Source: Imbricaverruca yamaguchii
Taxonomy: Eukaryota > Arthropoda > Thecostraca > Neoverrucidae
Reading direction: 5' to 3'
NCBI GenBank assembly: GCA_034440575.1
Contig: JAOTOL010001602.1
Span: 332,501-396,500 of the forward strand
DNA length: 64,000 bases
Shown here: piece by piece, positions 60,601 through 64,000 of the stretch
Position numbering within the stretch: the stretch's first letter is position 1
Layout of the letters: each line of letters starts with the position of its first letter
Translations under genes and position numbers: made by a program
The notes under the pieces: generated by a model
Seen by the model: only the letters and a program-made list of their open reading frames with translations
Told to the model about the DNA's origin: nothing
Database searches by the model: none

Positions 60601-63502
60601 AGGTACCGACCGGCGAAGCCATCTCGGTACCCTGCAAGAAACTCCGTCAAAATCCGATCCTCTCCAAACGCTCGACGTCCCCTGACCCTTGAAGTCTCAT
60701 CTCTGCAAACCCTGATGAAGCTATGTGTTCGGAACGCACACCTCCTCTGGGACGGGGATATCTATGAGCAGGTGGAAGGCTCTCCGGTGGGGCTGTCACT
60801 CTGTCGCTTCCCTAAAGGGTGCATGAAAAACAAATTCGAAGAGAAGGTACTCAGCGAGGCGGAGAGAAAACCAGACTTCTGGTTCTGTTTCGTTGATGGC
60901 TGTGTTACCTGTTGGAGCCGCTGACTCGAAGATCTCGACAAGTTCCTCGATAATCTCAACAGCATCCGACCATCAATTAAATTCACCACGGAATTGGAGA
61001 AAAACGGATGTCTTCATTTCCTTGATGTTAACTTACAAAAAAGCCTTCGTCTATAGGAAGCCCACCCACAGAAACGTCTGCCTGCGGCAAAAGTCGAACC
61101 ACCCCCAAAAGGTGAAGCAGGGTGTCGTAGGTTGTCTTACTAAAAGGGCCCGAAAAATATGCGACGAGGACAGCATTGAGTTTGAACTGTCGACGCTCGA
61201 CAAGGTCTTCGTCGCTAACGGCTACCGAAGGAAATGCGCCTCATCTACTGCACAAAAATATAAAGACCCAAAAATGAAAACGGAATACAGGCTGAGATAT
61301 ACTTCAGTTCCATATTATCCGGGCCTTGGAGAGCGCCTTTGGCGCCGTCTGAGGCCCCTGGGAGTTGTCGTGCATGCGTCGTCTGGTTAATCATTAAAAA
61401 ACTGACTGTGACAACGTCTCCAAGACCGAAGAGATCGGGGACAAAACTCGGGAACCATCTGTCGCCTAACATGCGAATGCAACGCAACGTACATTGGCGA
61501 GAGTGGTCGGACACTGGACAAGCGCCTGAAGGAACACCGGAACGCCATCTCCAAAGCCCAACCGGAAAAGTCCGCAGTCGCTGAACACGCTGTAGATACT
61601 CGGTACGATATCCATTGAAATGACGTGGAGATTATGGGAAGTAAAACACAGTTTAGGAGAAGGAAGCTGTTAGCATCTTACCACATTAGAAAGTCGCGAC
61701 CGGAGATGAATCGGGACAGGGGTTTAGAATGGTCGGCCATCTGGAGAGTGGCAATATTGACGAGTAGTCAAGGACAGGCAGGGGTGGGAGAGAATTTGGG
61801 ATGTCAGCTGTGATGCATTTTGTATTCTACCGTTTTTTTTTCAATGTTGAAGTTTTCAGGTGTGTTGTTTTGCAGTGCCTGTCGTGTTTTGCTGCATTGA
61901 AGTGCAGCATTCCTTCCTGCCCCTGTCCTTTGTTTGGCATTTTGTGGAAAACCCTAATTGTCTTTTCTTGTAATATACCATGCAACGACGGTGCCACTAA
62001 GAGCTCCGAAAGCTCATGACTTGTTTATAAAAAGTCCTCCCAGGAATATTATTGTCATATAACTTTCGTATCTATATCAAACAAAAAAAGTGTGCCGAGC
62101 AAGTGCACTGCAAGTTTAAAAATAGCAAGTTTGCAGAGTGTGCAATGCGATGCACTTGGAAATTCCAACTTGTTGCCCTATTTCTCGTACCGGTTGGTGG
62201 GTGTGCTCACTTTTTACCTACCCTGGCTGGTGATGGTCAGGCAGTGACTGTTGGCCGGGCATATCTGTTGAAAGCTTGATCTGTCGCGTCCGACCAGGGA
62301 GCAGTCGGGCGCCGTCGCAGGAATCTCGTCGCAGTGCAGGTTGGCAAACACATCCGCGGCCTTCTCTGTCTTGCACGTGTTGCATTTGTGAACATGACCT
62401 GCAGAATTTGACCGCACGTGCACGTGACCACTAGCGGGACCAGGGGATGGGGGAATACGGTCATGTATTCCCTATAACGTGAAAAAAGGCCAAGCAGTTA
62501 TTGGGTACATTTCGGGCGATATAGATATCCTGATTGAATTGAGACGACACATAGCTACCTACACATACACATAGCTTGGCTACCGAATCCGAATAGAAGT
62601 TTTTCTAACTATAAGACAGCGGTGTATTCTCATCCGCCCAACAACTTTTCCCCCATAAACTCGCCAGCATTTGTCAGCCAGAAATTTCCAGAAATCGACC
62701 GGCTGTCCGGCCCGACTAGGCCAAACCATTTTTCCGAGATCCCTCTATCTTTGAAAGTCGACTGCATCCGCCAGTGCACTGAATTATAATGGGAGGAATA
62801 TTACGGCAGCAGCACTTAATGCGGCTGAGTCTAGCGATTGATTGCACTTATTGAACAAGCACTCGCGTACACAATTGAACGATGACCAGAAGCGGATCCA
62901 GGAATTTTCCTGGAGGGATCTCGTCTGGGAAGGCGCCATTTCCTCGGAGAGGCGATTTAGGGTGAAAACTCGCTGACTGGGGAGGGGGATGGGGAGGATG
63001 CACTTCAGCACATTGGCCTTTTCGTCTCAGAAAGAAGTCTTTTCTCCTCAGTAGACGCCAATTCTTCTTAGAGTGGTGCCATGGCGAAAAAAAAATTGGC
63101 TGAGCGGGGTGGGGGTGGGGCATTCTAGTCTCACTGGAGGGGATTCTTTCCCGGTCAAATATACGTCACTTTTCCACTGGAGGGGGACATGCTCCCAGAG
63201 CACCCGCTCTGCATTTTCCCCTAGCGATGCTGCAGGCCGATTCCTTTTGACTTGCCAATTTACATGCTGCTGAAAATTCTGCTGAATCAAAGGAATCCAA
63301 AAACGTTTAAGCGCTAAAAATAAGGCACTGCGTTGAAACCTGACCAAATTCAACTGAAAAAAAATTACAAGTTGCGGGAATAAAGAAGCCAGTGCATCTA
63401 ACCCAAGCCCATCATTCTAGCAGGTACTCAACTGATACATGTCTCACCTGCTATGGCGCCTCCAATGCTGACTAACAGCAACAAACACTGATGAATAGCC
63501 AT
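57684..63502 (-). CDS. GPI-anchored Ly6/uPAR domain protein, gene B
   Basis: Exons on the minus strand: 63502-63448, 62398-62222, 57862-57684, both introns phase 1; 411 nt, 136 residues. Exon 1 encodes a signal peptide (CLLLLVSIGGAIAG) with a GTGAG donor. Exon 2 opens with the KCNTC motif after a TTCTGCAG acceptor. Exon 3 ends the domain with CGFNMCN, then a hydrophobic tail (LALLLLPLTAVL) close to the stop that fits a GPI signal. Only nine cysteines follow the signal peptide: it lacks the CxC pair of gene A, so the disulfide pattern is non-canonical and one cysteine may be unpaired. The intron positions and phases match gene A 9 kb away, which suggests tandem duplication followed by divergence. 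Intron 2 (4.36 kb) holds a decayed Penelope-like element in the opposite orientation. Partner and function are unknown. Confidence 0.85.
59240..59400 (+). repeat. 5' pseudo-LTR of the Penelope-like element
   Basis: Shares TTTAATATACC, CGACGG, AGCTCC and AAAGCTCATGA, then TTATAAAA and GTCATCCCAG-type blocks, in the same order and spacing with the copy near 61,965-62,060. The similarity is imperfect, as expected for an old insertion. Confidence 0.65.
59480..61665 (+). pseudogene. Penelope-like polyprotein (RT plus GIY-YIG), inactivated
   Basis: N-terminal NNFVPKGLRVKNRAV (59,520-59,565) precedes a block of about 170 codons ending at a stop at 60,091. RT segments follow: ITICPADKGNAIAIMD (about 60,130-60,180), PPRLYALPKIHKEGVPVRPI and SCIGSPVEKLSAYLTDI (60,360-60,470). 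The catalytic box reads FVDG at 60,889-60,900, where active elements have a second Asp. The endonuclease part has CECNATYIGESGRTLDKRL followed by KEHR (61,470-61,545) and SAVAEHAV, with an in-frame stop at 61,616-61,618. There are at least five frame breaks. The element is dead by sequence. Confidence 0.82.
61925..62080 (+). repeat. 3' pseudo-LTR of the Penelope-like element
   Basis: Direct-orientation partner of the repeat at 59,240-59,400. This copy keeps GCTCCGAAAGCTC where the 5' copy has GCTCCCAAAGCTC. Confidence 0.65.
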
Positions 63503-63760
63503 GATGACCTTGGTCAGTCAGCTGACCGGCCGCTCCGTCTGGCGACAATCAGCTCGCGACCTACGTGACCCGCTTTAGGCGCCTCGGGCGTTCGCCGGGC
63601 AGCCTCTGTGGCAGCTCCACCTCCCACCGCCTACAACAGTAGCACGCCTCCCAAGGCTGGTGCACGGCAGGAAAGCCACTTGGCCCTGCATAACATATGG
63701 CACACGACATACGCGCCGTCAGCATATTTAATCGATTCGCTATCGTTTTCGCAGAAGATT
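63503..63760 (-). promoter_or_regulatory. Putative promoter region of Ly6 gene B
   Basis: This is the stretch immediately upstream of the start codon of Ly6 gene B. It is moderately GC-rich with several CpGs, and has an AT-rich TTAAATA-like element (minus strand) near 63,724-63,730. No transcription start or binding site can be fixed from sequence alone. Confidence 0.25.
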
Positions 63761-63804
63761 TACACGTCCGCGTGCACCTGTGAGCCAGCTCGGCACACTT
63801 GGTG

Positions 63805-64000
63805 GTGACGGGCGCCGGGCGATGCTGCCTGCTGCTGCTGATATGCTGACAGCAGGCGTCAGATAGCCGTCTGGTGATATGTTCAGTGCGATGGCGTCTG
63901 ATGCTGGAGGTATCTGCGCCTCCTAGTGATATCTGCCGTCTGCAATATGCGTCGTGGGATAACGTCTGGTGCTAATGGTGTCTGATCCTCGATGTCTGCC
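63805..64000. repeat. Degenerate short repeat with GTCTGRTG core, running off the window
   Basis: CGTCTGGTGATATG, CGTCTGATGCTGG, CGTCTGGTGCTAATGG and TGTCTGATCCTCGATG recur at 15-30 bp spacing after a (CTG)n start. The right edge is cut by the window. Confidence 0.5.

Larger units (their letters stand above)
59240..62080 (+). mobile_element. Penelope-like element, decayed, with flanking pseudo-LTRs
   Basis: The central region encodes a broken Penelope-type polyprotein: reverse transcriptase followed by a GIY-YIG endonuclease. Related sequences flank it in direct orientation (about 59,240-59,400 and 61,925-62,080), matching the pseudo-LTR arrangement of this class. It lies in intron 2 of Ly6 gene B, antisense to that gene. 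No target-site duplication was identified and the ends are approximate. Confidence 0.82.

Noticed and set aside
44496..63502. Secreted three-finger toxin interpretation of the two Ly6 genes
   Set aside because: Both end in hydrophobic tails typical of GPI anchoring, with Ly6-type exon structure; nothing points to venom proteins.

Overview
The window is eukaryotic and almost certainly from an invertebrate animal, most plausibly an arthropod such as a crustacean or chelicerate; the sequence does not settle which. Coding sequence is sparse, split into small GC-rich exons with GT-AG introns, and embedded in repeat-dense DNA: CR1-type LINEs, a Penelope-like element, a tRNA-derived SINE, microsatellites and several minisatellites. 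There are no operons, CRISPR arrays or prokaryotic signals.

Three host genes can be rebuilt exon by exon with matching splice phases. (1) On the + strand, 38,509-52,261, is a five-exon gene for a 403-residue protein of the FAM169 family (soluble lamin-associated protein 75-like, GNAT-like fold). Its start codon is split by intron 1. (2) On the - strand, 48,690-44,496, is a three-exon gene for a 145-residue GPI-anchored Ly6/uPAR protein, lying wholly inside the 10 kb fourth intron of the FAM169-like gene in antisense orientation. (3) On the - strand, 63,502-57,684, is a second three-exon Ly6/uPAR gene of 136 residues with the same phase-1/phase-1 intron layout, carrying a decayed Penelope-like element in intron 2. 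No functional link between the FAM169-like and Ly6 genes is evident from sequence.

Layout: 1-11.4 kb is non-coding and rich in simple and degenerate tandem repeats: (TG)n, (CA/TA)n and (AT)n tracts, a 22-32 bp minisatellite at 6.9-7.6 kb, and a GC-rich degenerate minisatellite at 5.3-5.8 and 9.2-10.5 kb. At 12.0-14.8 kb is an array of about 50 copies of a 55 bp unit, most with two palindromic E-boxes. From 15.7 to 20.2 kb lies a nearly complete CR1-type LINE with an SGNH-esterase ORF1 and an endonuclease/RT ORF2. At 21.3-36.3 kb are further CR1 fragments of different ages (one nested in another with an 8 bp target-site duplication), a complete SINE with an 11 bp duplication, and low-complexity stretches that look like assembly artefacts. 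At 36.5-64 kb are the three genes, a jockey-like LINE remnant, several hairpins and smaller repeats.

Exon models rest on hand-read splice sites, phase agreement and recognised domains; no transcript or database evidence was available. Boundaries of old repeats are approximate.
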